Shown here: one piece after another, positions 53,134-62,004 of the stretch | Position numbering within the stretch: the stretch's first letter is position 1 | Layout of the letters: every line of letters begins with the position of its first letter | Origin: Anaerolineaceae bacterium | Lineage (GTDB): Bacteria; Chloroflexota; Anaerolineae; Anaerolineales; Anaerolineaceae | DNA: 64,000 nucleotides | Assembly (NCBI GenBank): GCA_011620555.1 | Contig: WOYY01000061.1 | Span: forward strand, 19,703 to 83,702 | Reading direction: 5' to 3' | Notes under the pieces: model-generated | Seen by the model: the letters and a program-made list of their open reading frames with translations, nothing else | Databases searched by the model: none | What the model was told of the DNA's origin: nothing | Program-made: the position numbers and the translations under genes

Positions 53134-54321
53134 ATGAACCCCATCGTCATCGAGAAGACCCGGCAGACCGCCAGCCTGCTCAAAGAGAATAACATCGACC
53201 TGTGGTTGACCTTTGTCCGCGAGACCAGCGCCGGAGGCGACCCAATCCTGCCCTTGATCTACGGCGACTCGGACCTCACCTGGCAGAGCGCGCTGATCTT
53301 CACCTGCAGCGGAGAAAGCCTGGCCATCGTCGGCCGCTTTGAAACGGAAACCGCTGAGAACCTTGGGGCTTTCTCCCGCGTGATCCCCTATGATGAAAGC
53401 ATCCGCTCCGTGCTGCTCGCGGAGTTGGAACGGCTCAATCCAGCCCAGATCGCGATCAATTATTCCGAGAGCGATGTGCTGGCCGATGGCCTCAGCCACG
53501 GCATGTACCTGAACCTGCTCGCCCTGCTGGAAGGCACACCCTTCACCGGAAGACTCATTTCCGCGGAACACCTGATCAGCAGCCTGCGGGGGCGCAAATC
53601 CGACCTCGAAATCGCCCGCATTCGCCAGGCCATCGCCATAACCGAAGAAATCTATGCGAAAGCCTTTGCCAATCTCAGTCCGGGGATGAGCGAGATCGAA
53701 GCGGCAGGGATGATGCAGGCGGAAGTCCTCAAAAGAGGGCTGGGTTTTGCCTGGCCGCGCGCCAACAACCCCGCGGTCAACTCCGGCCCCGATTCGCCGG
53801 TGGGCCATAACGCGCCGACCGGCATCAGGATCGAACGCGGCCACCTGCTTCACTTTGATTTTGGCGTTCGGGAAAGTGATTACTGTTCCGATATTCAGCG
53901 GATGGTCTATTTCCTCAAACCGGGCGAAAGCCAGCCACCCGCCCCCGTCCGCAAGGGCTTCAACACGGTGGTACAGGCTATCCAGGCCGCTTTCAATGCG
54001 GTCCGCCCCGGCGCTCAAGGAGTAGAGGTTGACCAAGCCGCGCGGGCCGTCGTGATGGGCGCGGGCTACCCGGAATATAAATACGCCACCGGCCATCAGG
54101 TCGGCCGTCTGGCGCATGACGGCGGCGCGATCCTTGGCCCGGCCTGGGACCGCTACGGCCGGACGCCCTTCCTCCCGCTGGAAGTCGGCCAGGTCTTCAC
54201 GCTCGAACCCGGCCTGATGGTGCCGGGCTATGGCTATGTCGGCCTGGAGGAGGATATTCTGGTCACCGGGGGAGGCGCAGTATTCCTCTCCACCCCCCAA
54301 ACCGAACTGATCCTGAAATAA
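53134..54321 (+). CDS. M24-family Xaa-Pro aminopeptidase-like protein
   Basis: 395 aa from the ATG at 53134 (weak RBS; a longer start would run into the previous gene). Creatinase N-domain then pita-bread catalytic domain with metal ligands in HFDFGVRESDYCSDIQR (Asp, Asp), GHQVGRLAHDGG (His) and LEPGLMVPGYGYVGLEED (Glu, Glu). It should cleave X-Pro N-terminal residues or an amidino substrate. Follows the beta-helix gene after 13 nt. Confidence 0.9.
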   Translation: MNPIVIEKTRQTASLLKENNIDLWLTFVRETSAGGDPILPLIYGDSDLTWQSALIFTCSGESLAIVGRFETETAENLGAFSRVIPYDESIRSVLLAELERLNPAQIAINYSESDVLADGLSHGMYLNLLALLEGTPFTGRLISAEHLISSLRGRKSDLEIARIRQAIAITEEIYAKAFANLSPGMSEIEAAGMMQAEVLKRGLGFAWPRANNPAVNSGPDSPVGHNAPTGIRIERGHLLHFDFGVRESDYCSDIQRMVYFLKPGESQPPAPVRKGFNTVVQAIQAAFNAVRPGAQGVEVDQAARAVVMGAGYPEYKYATGHQVGRLAHDGGAILGPAWDRYGRTPFLPLEVGQVFTLEPGLMVPGYGYVGLEEDILVTGGGAVFLSTPQTELILK

Positions 54322-54337
54322 AAACGGAAGATTAACC

Positions 54338-54368
54338 AAAAACAGGACACGAAATCGTGCCCTGTTTT
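54338..54368 (+). terminator. Bidirectional terminator between M24 peptidase and cyclophilin
   Basis: AAAACAGG/CCTGTTTT with CACGA/TCGTG inside, one mismatched pair and a 2-nt loop. A-runs and T-runs at both ends give a U-rich tail in either direction. Confidence 0.85.
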
Positions 54369-54386
54369 GTGATTTTGATTGCGGAC

Positions 54387-54905
54387 TTACTTTTCAATCA
54401 CATCAATTGACTGGATTTTTACACCTTCATATTCCGGGTGCATCGGGTCCCGCGCCGGGATCGCAAAAACGACATCCATCCCATCCACCACCTCACCGAA
54501 GACGCTGTGTTTGCCGTCCAGCCAGGGAGTCGGGACGTGCGTGATGAAGAACTGAGACCCATTAGTGTTCGGGCCGGCGTTCGCCATCGAGAGGATGCCC
54601 GGCTTGTTGTGGCGGAGGTCATTGTTAAATTCATCCTTGAAATTGTAGCCCGGGCCGCCCGCGCCGGTCCCGGTCGGATCGCCGCCCTGGACCATGAAGT
54701 TCAAGATCACCCGGTGGAAAATCGTGCCGTCATAATATCCCTCTTTGGCCAGGAACACAAAATTGTTCACCGTCCGGGGAACCTGCTTTTCAAAAAGGTC
54801 AAGGGTGATGTCGCCCTTATCCGTGTGCATCACGGCCTTATAATCCTTCGTCAGGTCGATCATCATCTCTGGGGCGGTTGCCCATTGCTGAATCTTCTTT
54901 GCCAT
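54387..54905 (-). CDS. Cyclophilin-type peptidyl-prolyl isomerase
   Basis: 172 aa, cytoplasmic (no signal). Active-site residues are in [57 protein letters not shown]. The N-terminal 20 residues ([20 protein letters not shown]) extend the core slightly. It lies 33 nt after mce with the same orientation and may be co-transcribed with mcm-mce. Confidence 0.95.
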   Translation of the reverse strand: MAKKIQQWATAPEMMIDLTKDYKAVMHTDKGDITLDLFEKQVPRTVNNFVFLAKEGYYDGTIFHRVILNFMVQGGDPTGTGAGGPGYNFKDEFNNDLRHNKPGILSMANAGPNTNGSQFFITHVPTPWLDGKHSVFGEVVDGMDVVFAIPARDPMHPEYEGVKIQSIDVIEK

Positions 54906-54938
54906 TACGTGCCTTTCTTCTCCATAAAACTTCAGTAA

Positions 54939-55343
54939 TTAGGTTAATTCGTACAATTCTACCAATACCCCATTCGCTGCCTTGGGGTGGATAAAAGCCA
55001 TCTTGCGTCCGGGCAGCTCCAGCGGCGTCTCATTGATCAAGCGGGCGCCCTTTTCCTTTAAGCTGGCCAGCATGCCCTCAATATCCTCGACCTCCAGGCA
55101 GAGGTGATGCAGTCCTTCGCCCCGCTTTTCAAGGTATTTACTCAACCCTGATTCCGGGTCGATCGGTTCCACCAATTCCACCTCGCTGTCGCCAAGGGGG
55201 ATGAAAGCGACTTTGGAGGCCTGGGATGGAACTTCTTCGATATGATCAAGTTCCAGACCCAGCACATCCCGCCAAAAGCCAAGGGCTGAATCGATATCTT
55301 CCACCACAATCGCGACATGATTGATTTTTTTCACTCCAGGCAT
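54939..55343 (-). CDS. mce: Methylmalonyl-CoA epimerase
   Basis: 134 aa from the ATG at 55343, with GGAGG 6 nt upstream. Two VOC half-domains: INHVAIVVEDIDSALGFW and GLHHLCLEVEDIEGMLASL, with metal ligands H and E in HVAIV, SEVELVEP, LHHLCLEV and VLVELYEL. It interconverts (S)- and (R)-methylmalonyl-CoA for the mutase encoded 14 nt upstream. Confidence 0.95.
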   Translation of the reverse strand: MPGVKKINHVAIVVEDIDSALGFWRDVLGLELDHIEEVPSQASKVAFIPLGDSEVELVEPIDPESGLSKYLEKRGEGLHHLCLEVEDIEGMLASLKEKGARLINETPLELPGRKMAFIHPKAANGVLVELYELT

Positions 55344-55357
55344 GACCGCCCTCCTTC

Positions 55358-57010
55358 TTAGATGAACGTTGGGGGCCGGTATTGCCCCCAAACCTGGCGC
55401 AGGACGCCGCAGATTTCGCCAAGCGTGACGTCATTCTCCGCACACTCGATGAATAAAGGCATCAGCGGTGTGTCGCCCTGGGCAGCCTGTTCCAATTGTC
55501 CCAAAAGTTGGCCCACCTTCTCGCCGTCCCGCCGGGCGCGCAGGGCGGCCAGCCGGGCTTTTTGGTCCTCTTCCACCGAAGGGTCCACCCGGAGCGATTC
55601 GAGTTCAATCTCTTCATCCACCGTGAAGTCGTTCACGCCGACCACAATTTCATCACCGCTCTCGATCGCCCGCTGCACCTGATAGGCGGCCTCCTGGATC
55701 TCGCGCTGCATAAAGCCGGTATTGATGGCGCTCAGCGCGCCGCCCATCGCGTCAATCTTTTCGATGTAATCCATAGCCATCGCTTCGATCTGGTCCGTGA
55801 GAGATTCGATCACATAAGACCCGGCCATGGGGTCCACCGTATCGGCCACGCCCGATTCATGGGCGATGATCTGCTGAGTCCGCAAGGCCACCCGCACCGA
55901 TTTCTCCGTGGGCAGCCAGAGCGCCTCATCCATGCTGTTGGTGTGCAGCGACTGGGTGCCGCCCAGCACGGCCGCGAGCGCCTGCAGCGTGACGCGCACG
56001 ACGTTGTTCTCGGGCTGCTGCGCGGTCAGGGTCGAACCAGCGGTCTGGGTATGGAAACGTAACCGGCAGGATTTTTCATCCTGCGCGCCGAAGCGTTCCT
56101 TCATAATCCGGGCATAAAGCCGCCGGGCCGCCCGGAACTTGGCAATCTCTTCGAGGAAATTGTTATGCGCATTGAAGAAGAAAGAAAGCTGGTTGGCGAA
56201 ATCATCCACCTTCAATCCGGCATCCAGCGCGGCCTGGATATAGGCAATCGCGTTCGCCAGGGTAAAAGCGACCTCCTGGGCCGCTGTGGAACCCGCTTCC
56301 CGGATATGATACCCGGAAATGCTGATCGTATTCCAGCGCGGGACTTCGTCCTTGCAGAACTTGAAGACATCCGTGATCAGGCGCATGGAGGGTTCCGGCG
56401 GGAAAATATAAGTCCCCCGGGCAACATATTCCTTGAGGATGTCGTTCTGAATGGTGCCCCGCAATTTGTTCAAGGGGACGCCCTGTTTCTTGGCCACGGC
56501 GATATAAAACGCCAAGAGAACCGCCGCCGGCGCATTGATCGTCATACTGGTTGAGACCTTGTCCAGCGGGATGTCCTTGAAGAGCGTTTCCATATCCTCC
56601 ACGGAAGAAATTGACACGCCAACCTTGCCCACTTCCCCCTGCGCCAGCGGGTCATCCGCGTCATAACCGATCTGCGTGGGCAGGTCAAAGGCCACCGAGA
56701 GGCCGGTTTGACCCTGCTCCAGCAGGTAGCGATAGCGGGCATTGGATTCCTGGGCCGTGGCGTAACCCGCATACTGGCGCATCGTCCAGAACCGCCCCCG
56801 GTACATGCTGGGCTGCACGCCGCGGGTATAAGGGTAGTTACCTGGGAATCCCAGGTCTTTCATATAATCCTGTTTTTCAGGGGGGAGCATCACCGGAGGG
56901 AGTTCAATCCCCGATGAGGTCATGAACCGATCCCGGCGCTCGGGAAATTTCCGGACCAAGGGGCCATAGTCCTCATTTTCCCATCTTTTCATCTCATCAT
57001 TTAAAGACAT
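55358..57010 (-). CDS. Methylmalonyl-CoA mutase, large-subunit catalytic domain
   Basis: 550 aa, the N-terminal TIM-barrel part only. It shows [20 protein letters not shown] and [38 protein letters not shown] and [18 protein letters not shown], with [10 protein letters not shown]. The B12-binding domain (DxHxxG...SxL) is missing; in this split type it is a separate small subunit, which is not in this window. Product succinyl-CoA can be used by SucCD. GAGG precedes the ATG. Confidence 0.95.
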   Translation of the reverse strand: MSLNDEMKRWENEDYGPLVRKFPERRDRFMTSSGIELPPVMLPPEKQDYMKDLGFPGNYPYTRGVQPSMYRGRFWTMRQYAGYATAQESNARYRYLLEQGQTGLSVAFDLPTQIGYDADDPLAQGEVGKVGVSISSVEDMETLFKDIPLDKVSTSMTINAPAAVLLAFYIAVAKKQGVPLNKLRGTIQNDILKEYVARGTYIFPPEPSMRLITDVFKFCKDEVPRWNTISISGYHIREAGSTAAQEVAFTLANAIAYIQAALDAGLKVDDFANQLSFFFNAHNNFLEEIAKFRAARRLYARIMKERFGAQDEKSCRLRFHTQTAGSTLTAQQPENNVVRVTLQALAAVLGGTQSLHTNSMDEALWLPTEKSVRVALRTQQIIAHESGVADTVDPMAGSYVIESLTDQIEAMAMDYIEKIDAMGGALSAINTGFMQREIQEAAYQVQRAIESGDEIVVGVNDFTVDEEIELESLRVDPSVEEDQKARLAALRARRDGEKVGQLLGQLEQAAQGDTPLMPLFIECAENDVTLGEICGVLRQVWGQYRPPTFI

Positions 57011-57056
57011 TCACACCTCAAATGGCTTTCAATATTTGGTTTAGGACTAACCCCAA

Positions 57057-57062
57057 GTATAC
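57057..57062 (-). promoter_or_regulatory. -10 box of the mcm-mce unit
   Basis: Minus-strand TATACT, about 45 nt before the mcm ATG. The -35 is not clear. Confidence 0.4.
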
Positions 57063-57130
57063 CCGAAACCCCTTTGACCTTCCTGTACGTCTTTGGGGAA
57101 ATGCGTGCGGAGGGGCGAGTTAAGAAATGG

Positions 57131-57164
57131 GGTGCGCCCTCCTTTGGGCGCGCCTCCGTTTTTT
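57131..57164 (+). terminator. Orphan intrinsic terminator-like hairpin
   Basis: GGTGCGCCC pairs with GGGCGCGCC (one G-U pair), loop TCCTTT, then TCCGTTTTTT on the plus strand. No plus-strand gene precedes it. Confidence 0.5.
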
Positions 57165-57244
57165 AGCGCGCTCAATACCGGAGCACATCCGGTTGAATCC
57201 CAAACCATTCTCCATTTACCCCCGTTCCCATCCACCAATTTTTC

Positions 57245-57253
57245 TGGTAAAAT
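57245..57253 (+). promoter_or_regulatory. Extended -10 promoter of rplI
   Basis: TGGTAAAAT about 72 nt upstream of the rplI start, with TTCCCA at -35 spacing of 17. Confidence 0.5.
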
Positions 57254-57324
57254 CGTTTAGCTTATCCGTTGTACCCTTCGGGTAAGACACTCAAAAATTG
57301 TATGAACGAAAGGGCTTGTCTGAA

Positions 57325-57942
57325 ATGAAAGTATTGTTGATCAAAGATGTGTACAAATTAGGCCGGGCCGGCGAGATCAAGAAAGTCGCCAATGGCTATG
57401 GCCGCAACTATCTCATCCCCCAGGGCTTTGCCATCCCCGCAACCCCCGGCGCCATGACCCAGGCCGACCGGATCAAAGTCAAGGCCACCGCACGGCGGGC
57501 CGTTTTGAACGAGGAATTAAGCTCTGTGGCTGAGGTGTTGGAAGGAAAAACCCTGACCTTCGCCGTGAAAGCTGGCGAGACCGGACGTCTCTACGGTTCC
57601 GTTTCCGATCAGGATATCATGGAATACGTCAAGGACAACTTTGAGATCGAGCTGGAAAAACGCCAGATTGAAACCGAACCTATCCGTGAACTGGGCATCT
57701 ACCAGATCCCCGTTCATCTGACGATGGACCTCATCCCCACCATCAAGGTGATCATCCACCGTGAAGGTGAAACTCCCGCTTCCGAAGAGAAAAAAGCGGA
57801 AGCCGCCGAAGCGGAAGCCGCTGAGATGAAATTTGTGGTCGAAGAAGCCGTTGAACCCCTCGTTGAAGAGGCCATTGAAGGTGAAGAAGAAGCTGAAGAA
57901 GAAGCCTCAGACGCTGAGGCCTCAGAAGCTGAGGTCTCCTAA
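57325..57942 (+). CDS. rplI: Ribosomal protein bL9 with acidic C-terminal extension
   Basis: 205 aa from the ATG at 57325, the normal start ([36 protein letters not shown]). Residues 1-50 are the N-domain and about 65-148 the C-domain with GRLYGSV. L9 is usually near 148 aa; the extra 55 residues are strongly acidic and repetitive ([18 protein letters not shown]). RBS AAAGGG is about 10 nt upstream. No rpsF, rpsR or dnaB neighbours are seen, so L9 is separated from its usual cluster. Confidence 0.95.
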   Translation: MKVLLIKDVYKLGRAGEIKKVANGYGRNYLIPQGFAIPATPGAMTQADRIKVKATARRAVLNEELSSVAEVLEGKTLTFAVKAGETGRLYGSVSDQDIMEYVKDNFEIELEKRQIETEPIRELGIYQIPVHLTMDLIPTIKVIIHREGETPASEEKKAEAAEAEAAEMKFVVEEAVEPLVEEAIEGEEEAEEEASDAEASEAEVS

Positions 57943-57976
57943 ACTGAGGGCTTAATTCACACCCATTTTGAACCGC

Positions 57977-58019
57977 AACCGGCCTGTTTGTGAATGAGCA
58001 ACAGGCCGGTTCTTATATG
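57977..58019 (+). terminator. Terminator after rplI
   Basis: AACCGGCCTGT pairs perfectly with ACAGGCCGGTT around a 13-nt loop, followed by CTTATAT. The rodZ promoter starts almost at its end. Confidence 0.7.
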
Positions 58020-58022
58020 AGC

Positions 58023-58028
58023 TATAAT
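58023..58028 (+). promoter_or_regulatory. -10 box giving a leaderless rodZ transcript
   Basis: TATAAT with 7 nt before the ATG and no ribosome binding site in between. Confidence 0.5.
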
Positions 58029-58035
58029 AACGCCC

Positions 58036-59451
58036 ATGGAACCCACTCTCGGACAACAACTCAAAGCCATCCGCCAATCTCGGGGGATTTCGCTTGAAGA
58101 GATTGCCGAAATCACCCATATCCGGCTGGCCTACCTCAAAGCCATCGAGGAAGGCGACCTGGAAAACCTGCCTTCCCCCGTGCAGATGCGCGGCTTCATC
58201 CGGCTCTATGCGGCCACCCTGGGTATTGAATTTGAAGATCTTCAGGTCAAAGGCTATCACCTGACCCAAGTTGAAGAAAACGACCTTTCCCCGGAAGCAA
58301 TTGAAACTGAAAAGGAAATGAACGGCGAAGACCGTCCTGCGCCCGATGCAGAAGATGAATCGCCGGCATCCGAAGACCTCGCAGAAGAAACGCCCGCGGC
58401 TGAGGCTGAACGGACTCCAGAATCACCTGAGCCGGAAGCCCCAGAGGAACCCCTGGCTAAAGTGGATGAGGAACCTGCCCCCGAAGAAATCCGCCAGCCT
58501 GAAGCCAGACTAATCTTCACGGAAATCGGCGAGCAGCTCCGGCAGCGGCGCGACCTCCTGAGCCTGTCCCTGGAGGATGTGGAAAAGCACACCCACGTCC
58601 GCAAACACTACCTGGAACTCATCGAAGCGGGTCAATTCGGCGAACTGCCCTCGCCCGTCCAGGCCCGTGGGATGCTGGCAAATTACGCCGAATTTCTCAG
58701 CTTGGATGGGGACGCCATCCTGCTGTACTATGCCGAAGGCCTCCAAAGACAACTCCAGGAGTCCCAGGCTGCAGGTCCCACCCGCAAACCGGCCCGGGCG
58801 CTCAGCCCGAACGCACTCCGCTTGAAGAATTTCTTCTCGCTGGACCTGTTGGTCATTGCCGGGATCTTCATCGTTTTCGCTGTCTTTGTGATCTGGGGTG
58901 TCAATCGAATCCTCTCAGCCGACCTGCCCAATGCCGCAGCCACGGACCTGCCGGAGGTGGTGGACGTCCTCCTGGCGACTGACGTCGCTGAGACCACCAC
59001 GCCGGAAGCCACGCTCCCTGAGGGGACCGCCGAGGCCGCTGCCGGGGGCGAAACGACCGGAGAGGCAGTCGAAGCCACCCCGCTTTTCACGGCAGTCGCC
59101 AACACCAGCCCGATCAATCTGGTCATCATCCCCCGGCACAACACCTGGGTCCAGATTTACACGGATTACAATTTGGCCTTTGAAGGGCGGATGCTGACCG
59201 GCAACGCCTATGATTACTCCGCCAACCAGCTCATTGAACTCAATACCGGCAACGCAGGCTCATTGCAGATCTACTTCAATGACCAGGATATCGGGACCAT
59301 CGGCCTGATCGGCGAAGTGGCCGACCTGGTCTTCAATGAGAACGGCCTCGTCCAGCCCACCCCCACACCCAGGCCGACGGCCACGGAGACGCCCCTGGTG
59401 ACCCCGACGCCGTCGCCCACCCCAACAGCGACCAATGACGAAGCAAACTAA
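58036..59451 (+). CDS. rodZ: RodZ-like protein with two HTH domains and Pro/Thr-rich tail
   Basis: 471 aa. Two HTH_25-type domains at about 3-72 (LGQQLKAIRQSRGISLEEIAE) and 160-230 (IGEQLRQRRDLLSLSLEDVEK), each with a LPSPVQ.RG block, are separated by an 80-residue Glu/Ala/Pro-rich linker. One transmembrane helix follows (about 268-290), then a DUF4115-like beta domain (about 360-440) and a PTPTP-rich tail. RodZ normally has one HTH and helps MreB set cell shape. Only 7 nt and no Shine-Dalgarno lie between a TATAAT and the ATG. Confidence 0.88.
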   Translation: MEPTLGQQLKAIRQSRGISLEEIAEITHIRLAYLKAIEEGDLENLPSPVQMRGFIRLYAATLGIEFEDLQVKGYHLTQVEENDLSPEAIETEKEMNGEDRPAPDAEDESPASEDLAEETPAAEAERTPESPEPEAPEEPLAKVDEEPAPEEIRQPEARLIFTEIGEQLRQRRDLLSLSLEDVEKHTHVRKHYLELIEAGQFGELPSPVQARGMLANYAEFLSLDGDAILLYYAEGLQRQLQESQAAGPTRKPARALSPNALRLKNFFSLDLLVIAGIFIVFAVFVIWGVNRILSADLPNAAATDLPEVVDVLLATDVAETTTPEATLPEGTAEAAAGGETTGEAVEATPLFTAVANTSPINLVIIPRHNTWVQIYTDYNLAFEGRMLTGNAYDYSANQLIELNTGNAGSLQIYFNDQDIGTIGLIGEVADLVFNENGLVQPTPTPRPTATETPLVTPTPSPTPTATNDEAN

Positions 59452-60793
59452 AGGCACCTATCACCTGATCTCCTTGGGCTGCCCCAAGAATTTGGTTGAT
59501 TCCGAATCCATGGCGGAGCTGCTCAACCGGCAGGGGATGAACCCGGTGGGCCTTCCCGAGGACGCGGAATTTCTGATCGTCAACACCTGCGGGTTCCTCC
59601 AGGCCGCGCGGGATGAGGCGATCGGCGTGCTGACCGACCTTGCCAGCGAGAAGATGTCCTGGCAGAAACTGATCGCGGCGGGCTGCATGACCGAACGCCA
59701 CCGCCAGGAGATCATCGCCAACGTGCCCGGAATTGACGGCCTGCTGGGGACCCGGCGCTGGATGGACATTCTGGACGTGATCGAGGAGACTGAAAAGGGG
59801 CGGAAAAGCCTGCCCTATACGCACTTTCCTGAAGTTCAAACGGTGGGCAGAGATGAAAAAGGCACCCATCGCGCAGCCGTGCAGGGCGGCAGCGCCTACC
59901 TCAAGATCGCGGATGGCTGCCGGCGGGCCTGCGCCTATTGCACCATCCCCCTCATCAAGGGAACCCTCGCCAGCCGCCCAATGGATAAAATTCTGGAGGA
60001 TGCCAGGGCCTTGGCCGATAGAGGCCTGCAGGAGATCGTCCTGATTGCCCAGGATGTGACGGATTACGGCCACGACCTGCAAATCAAGGATGGGCTGACC
60101 AAACTGCTCGAAAAGCTGGTCAAAACTGTTCCCAACGTCCCCTGGATCAGGCTGCTTTACACCTTCCCGGGTTATGTCACCCGCCCCCTGATGGAATTGA
60201 TGGCCGCCGAACCGCAAATCCTGCCCTATCTGGACATGCCCCTGCAGCACGCCGACCCGGCCGTCCTGAAGGCCATGCACCGGCCCAGCGATATGGGAGC
60301 CGTCCGGGAAACGCTTTTCACCATCCGCGACTTGATGCCCGAAGCCGCCCTCCGGACGACCTTCATCGTGGGCTACCCCAACGAGGACGAAGCCGCCTTC
60401 CAAAATTTGGTGGATTTCACCCGGGAGGTCCAGTTTGACCACATGGGCGCCTTCACCTACTCCTTTGAACCGGGCGCGCCGGCTGAACCCTTGGGGGACC
60501 CCATCCCCGAAGAAACCAAGATCGAGCGGCTGGAGACGCTGATGCAGGCCCAGGCGGAGATCTCCCTCTCCCGCAACCAGCCGTTCATCGGCAGGACACT
60601 GGACGTCCTGATCGAAGGCGTGGACGAGGAGAACGGGATCTCCATCGGCCGCTCCTACCGCGATGCGCCGGAGATAGACGGCCTGGTCATCCTGGAAGAC
60701 CTGGCGCCCGTTGGCGAAATGGTGCCTGTGCAGATCAACAGCGCCCTCACGCATGACCTGGTTGGCCGGCTGGCGCAGCCCAAAGCAGACTGA
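59435..60793 (+). CDS. rimO: Ribosomal protein S12 methylthiotransferase RimO
   Basis: 452 aa. Order: MTTase domain with Cys in SLGCPKNLVDSE, NTCGF and AAGCMTE; radical SAM motif DGCRRACAYCTIP (CxxxCxxC); and C-terminal TRAM domain. It adds a methylthio group to S12 Asp with two Fe-S clusters. RimO is favoured over MiaB by the FLIVNTCGFLQAA and DMPLQHADPAVLKAMHR blocks. The start lies 17 nt inside rodZ, so the genes are coupled. Confidence 0.96.
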   Translation: MTKQTKGTYHLISLGCPKNLVDSESMAELLNRQGMNPVGLPEDAEFLIVNTCGFLQAARDEAIGVLTDLASEKMSWQKLIAAGCMTERHRQEIIANVPGIDGLLGTRRWMDILDVIEETEKGRKSLPYTHFPEVQTVGRDEKGTHRAAVQGGSAYLKIADGCRRACAYCTIPLIKGTLASRPMDKILEDARALADRGLQEIVLIAQDVTDYGHDLQIKDGLTKLLEKLVKTVPNVPWIRLLYTFPGYVTRPLMELMAAEPQILPYLDMPLQHADPAVLKAMHRPSDMGAVRETLFTIRDLMPEAALRTTFIVGYPNEDEAAFQNLVDFTREVQFDHMGAFTYSFEPGAPAEPLGDPIPEETKIERLETLMQAQAEISLSRNQPFIGRTLDVLIEGVDEENGISIGRSYRDAPEIDGLVILEDLAPVGEMVPVQINSALTHDLVGRLAQPKAD

Positions 60794-60828
60794 AGAGTCC
60801 GGCCTTTTCCCGAACAGCTTGGATCTAA

Positions 60829-60862
60829 AAACCGGCAGCCCTGTTGGACTGCCGGTTTCTTA
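60829..60862 (+). terminator. Terminator between rimO and the convergent membrane protein gene
   Basis: AAACCGGCAG with perfect complement around a 10-nt loop, then TTTCTTATTT. On the minus strand the U-rich end is also possible. Confidence 0.8.
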
Positions 60863-60881
60863 TTTAAAATTTTGATGGAAC

Positions 60882-61979
60882 TCAGGGAGTAGGGGTCGGC
60901 TCTTCCGGCAGTGGGGGTTCCGTGGTTGAGCCAACTGTCGGGGTCGGCGTCGCCTCAGGCGGTGCCGTGGTGGCCGGGTGCTGCTGCGACCAGCATTTAT
61001 CGGCTACCCACTGAGCGGTGGGTTGCACTTCCGGATCGGAGAGCAAAGACTGCGCTTTCTCAAGATACTCCTGAGCCTGACAGTACTCACCGGCAGCGGC
61101 CAGATCCTCAGCATAATAAATCGCAGCCTTGCGATACCGTTCCGTGGCCGTCATCCCGGTGCCATCCCGCAAATTGGGCAAAGCCGGATAGACCTGGTTG
61201 AAATAGTACAAGACCTGCTCCCAATTCACATCCCAATAGCTGGCGCCGGTCAAATAAAGCCGTGTCCAGGTCCGGATGCCATCCGCATACCCATCCAGCG
61301 GGGCAAACTGCTCCGCCAGGGTCAGATCATAGATGCCGGGTTCCAGGCTGCCATCCACCAGGATTTTATTCACTCCGCGGTTCCGCAGGGCGATGTAGAA
61401 CATCCCGTCCACCTCAACAGCCCGGTATTTGAGGTTCTTTTCCCGCAGGGTTTCCAGAGTCTGGATCGCCTCATCCCAGGATTCCGAGGCCATGTAGCCC
61501 TCAGCCGTGATGAAGAGGTCTTCCTCGCCGCGCAAATCCGGCGTGGGTGTGATGGTCGGTTCGCTGGGGGTTGCTGTGGGGCCCGGCGTGGGGGTTCCCG
61601 CATTGCCGATCATCAGAAGGGTCTGGCTGTAAAGCTCGCCGACGATCGCCAGTTCCCCTTCCGTCAGGTACGGGGACATATTGTCCAGGATCCAGTCCAA
61701 ACGGCTCTTCGCCACCTGATAACGCCCCTCGGCAATATCCGTCTGGGCCAATTCTATTTGGGAACTGATCTTGGGCGCAGCCTGCGCCTCCGCCAGCTTC
61801 ACCCGGTCATTGATCCCGCGGGGAATGCCCAAAAGCGCGCCGATCAGAACGATCAACAGTCCGACCAGGATCACCAGCAGATACCAGGACCCGCGCCGCT
61901 GGAGGAATGGCTTTTTATCTTGCTTCTTTTTCTTCTTTTCGGCGACGGGTTCCGCCGCCTCAGGAATATTTTCAGTCAT
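60882..61979 (-). CDS. Membrane-anchored TPR-like protein, unknown
   Basis: 365 aa; I do not recognise a named family. The N-terminal 26 residues are lysine-rich (VAEKKKKKQDKKPF), followed by one TM helix (about 32-54: WYLLVILVGLLIVLIGALLGIP). The remainder is outside: helical TPR-like segments about 60-120 and 155-320 on either side of a Pro/Thr-rich linker (TPTPGPTATPSEPTITPTP), and a PPEATPTPTVGS tail. It is 25 nt after murJ and probably co-transcribed. A role in envelope assembly is suggested only by neighbours. Confidence 0.8.
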   Translation of the reverse strand: MTENIPEAAEPVAEKKKKKQDKKPFLQRRGSWYLLVILVGLLIVLIGALLGIPRGINDRVKLAEAQAAPKISSQIELAQTDIAEGRYQVAKSRLDWILDNMSPYLTEGELAIVGELYSQTLLMIGNAGTPTPGPTATPSEPTITPTPDLRGEEDLFITAEGYMASESWDEAIQTLETLREKNLKYRAVEVDGMFYIALRNRGVNKILVDGSLEPGIYDLTLAEQFAPLDGYADGIRTWTRLYLTGASYWDVNWEQVLYYFNQVYPALPNLRDGTGMTATERYRKAAIYYAEDLAAAGEYCQAQEYLEKAQSLLSDPEVQPTAQWVADKCWSQQHPATTAPPEATPTPTVGSTTEPPLPEEPTPTP

Positions 61980-62004
61980 AGCGGAGATTATACCTTAATC
62001 CAAT

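Larger units (their letters stand above)
57011..57324. other. 314-nt intergenic region between mcm and rplI
   Basis: It holds the mcm leader and -10 box on the minus strand, an orphan terminator-like hairpin near 57131-57164, the rplI promoter, and a small hairpin TACCCTTCGGGTA near 57270. No coding evidence was seen. A short RNA ending at the hairpin is possible. Confidence 0.5.

Noticed and set aside
53110-54339. 409-aa minus-strand ORF opposite the M24 peptidase
   Set aside because: The plus strand has all five metal ligands; the minus ORF has no domain and spans a terminator.
59333-60754. 473-aa minus-strand ORF opposite rimO
   Set aside because: Shadow; rimO has radical SAM and TRAM motifs.
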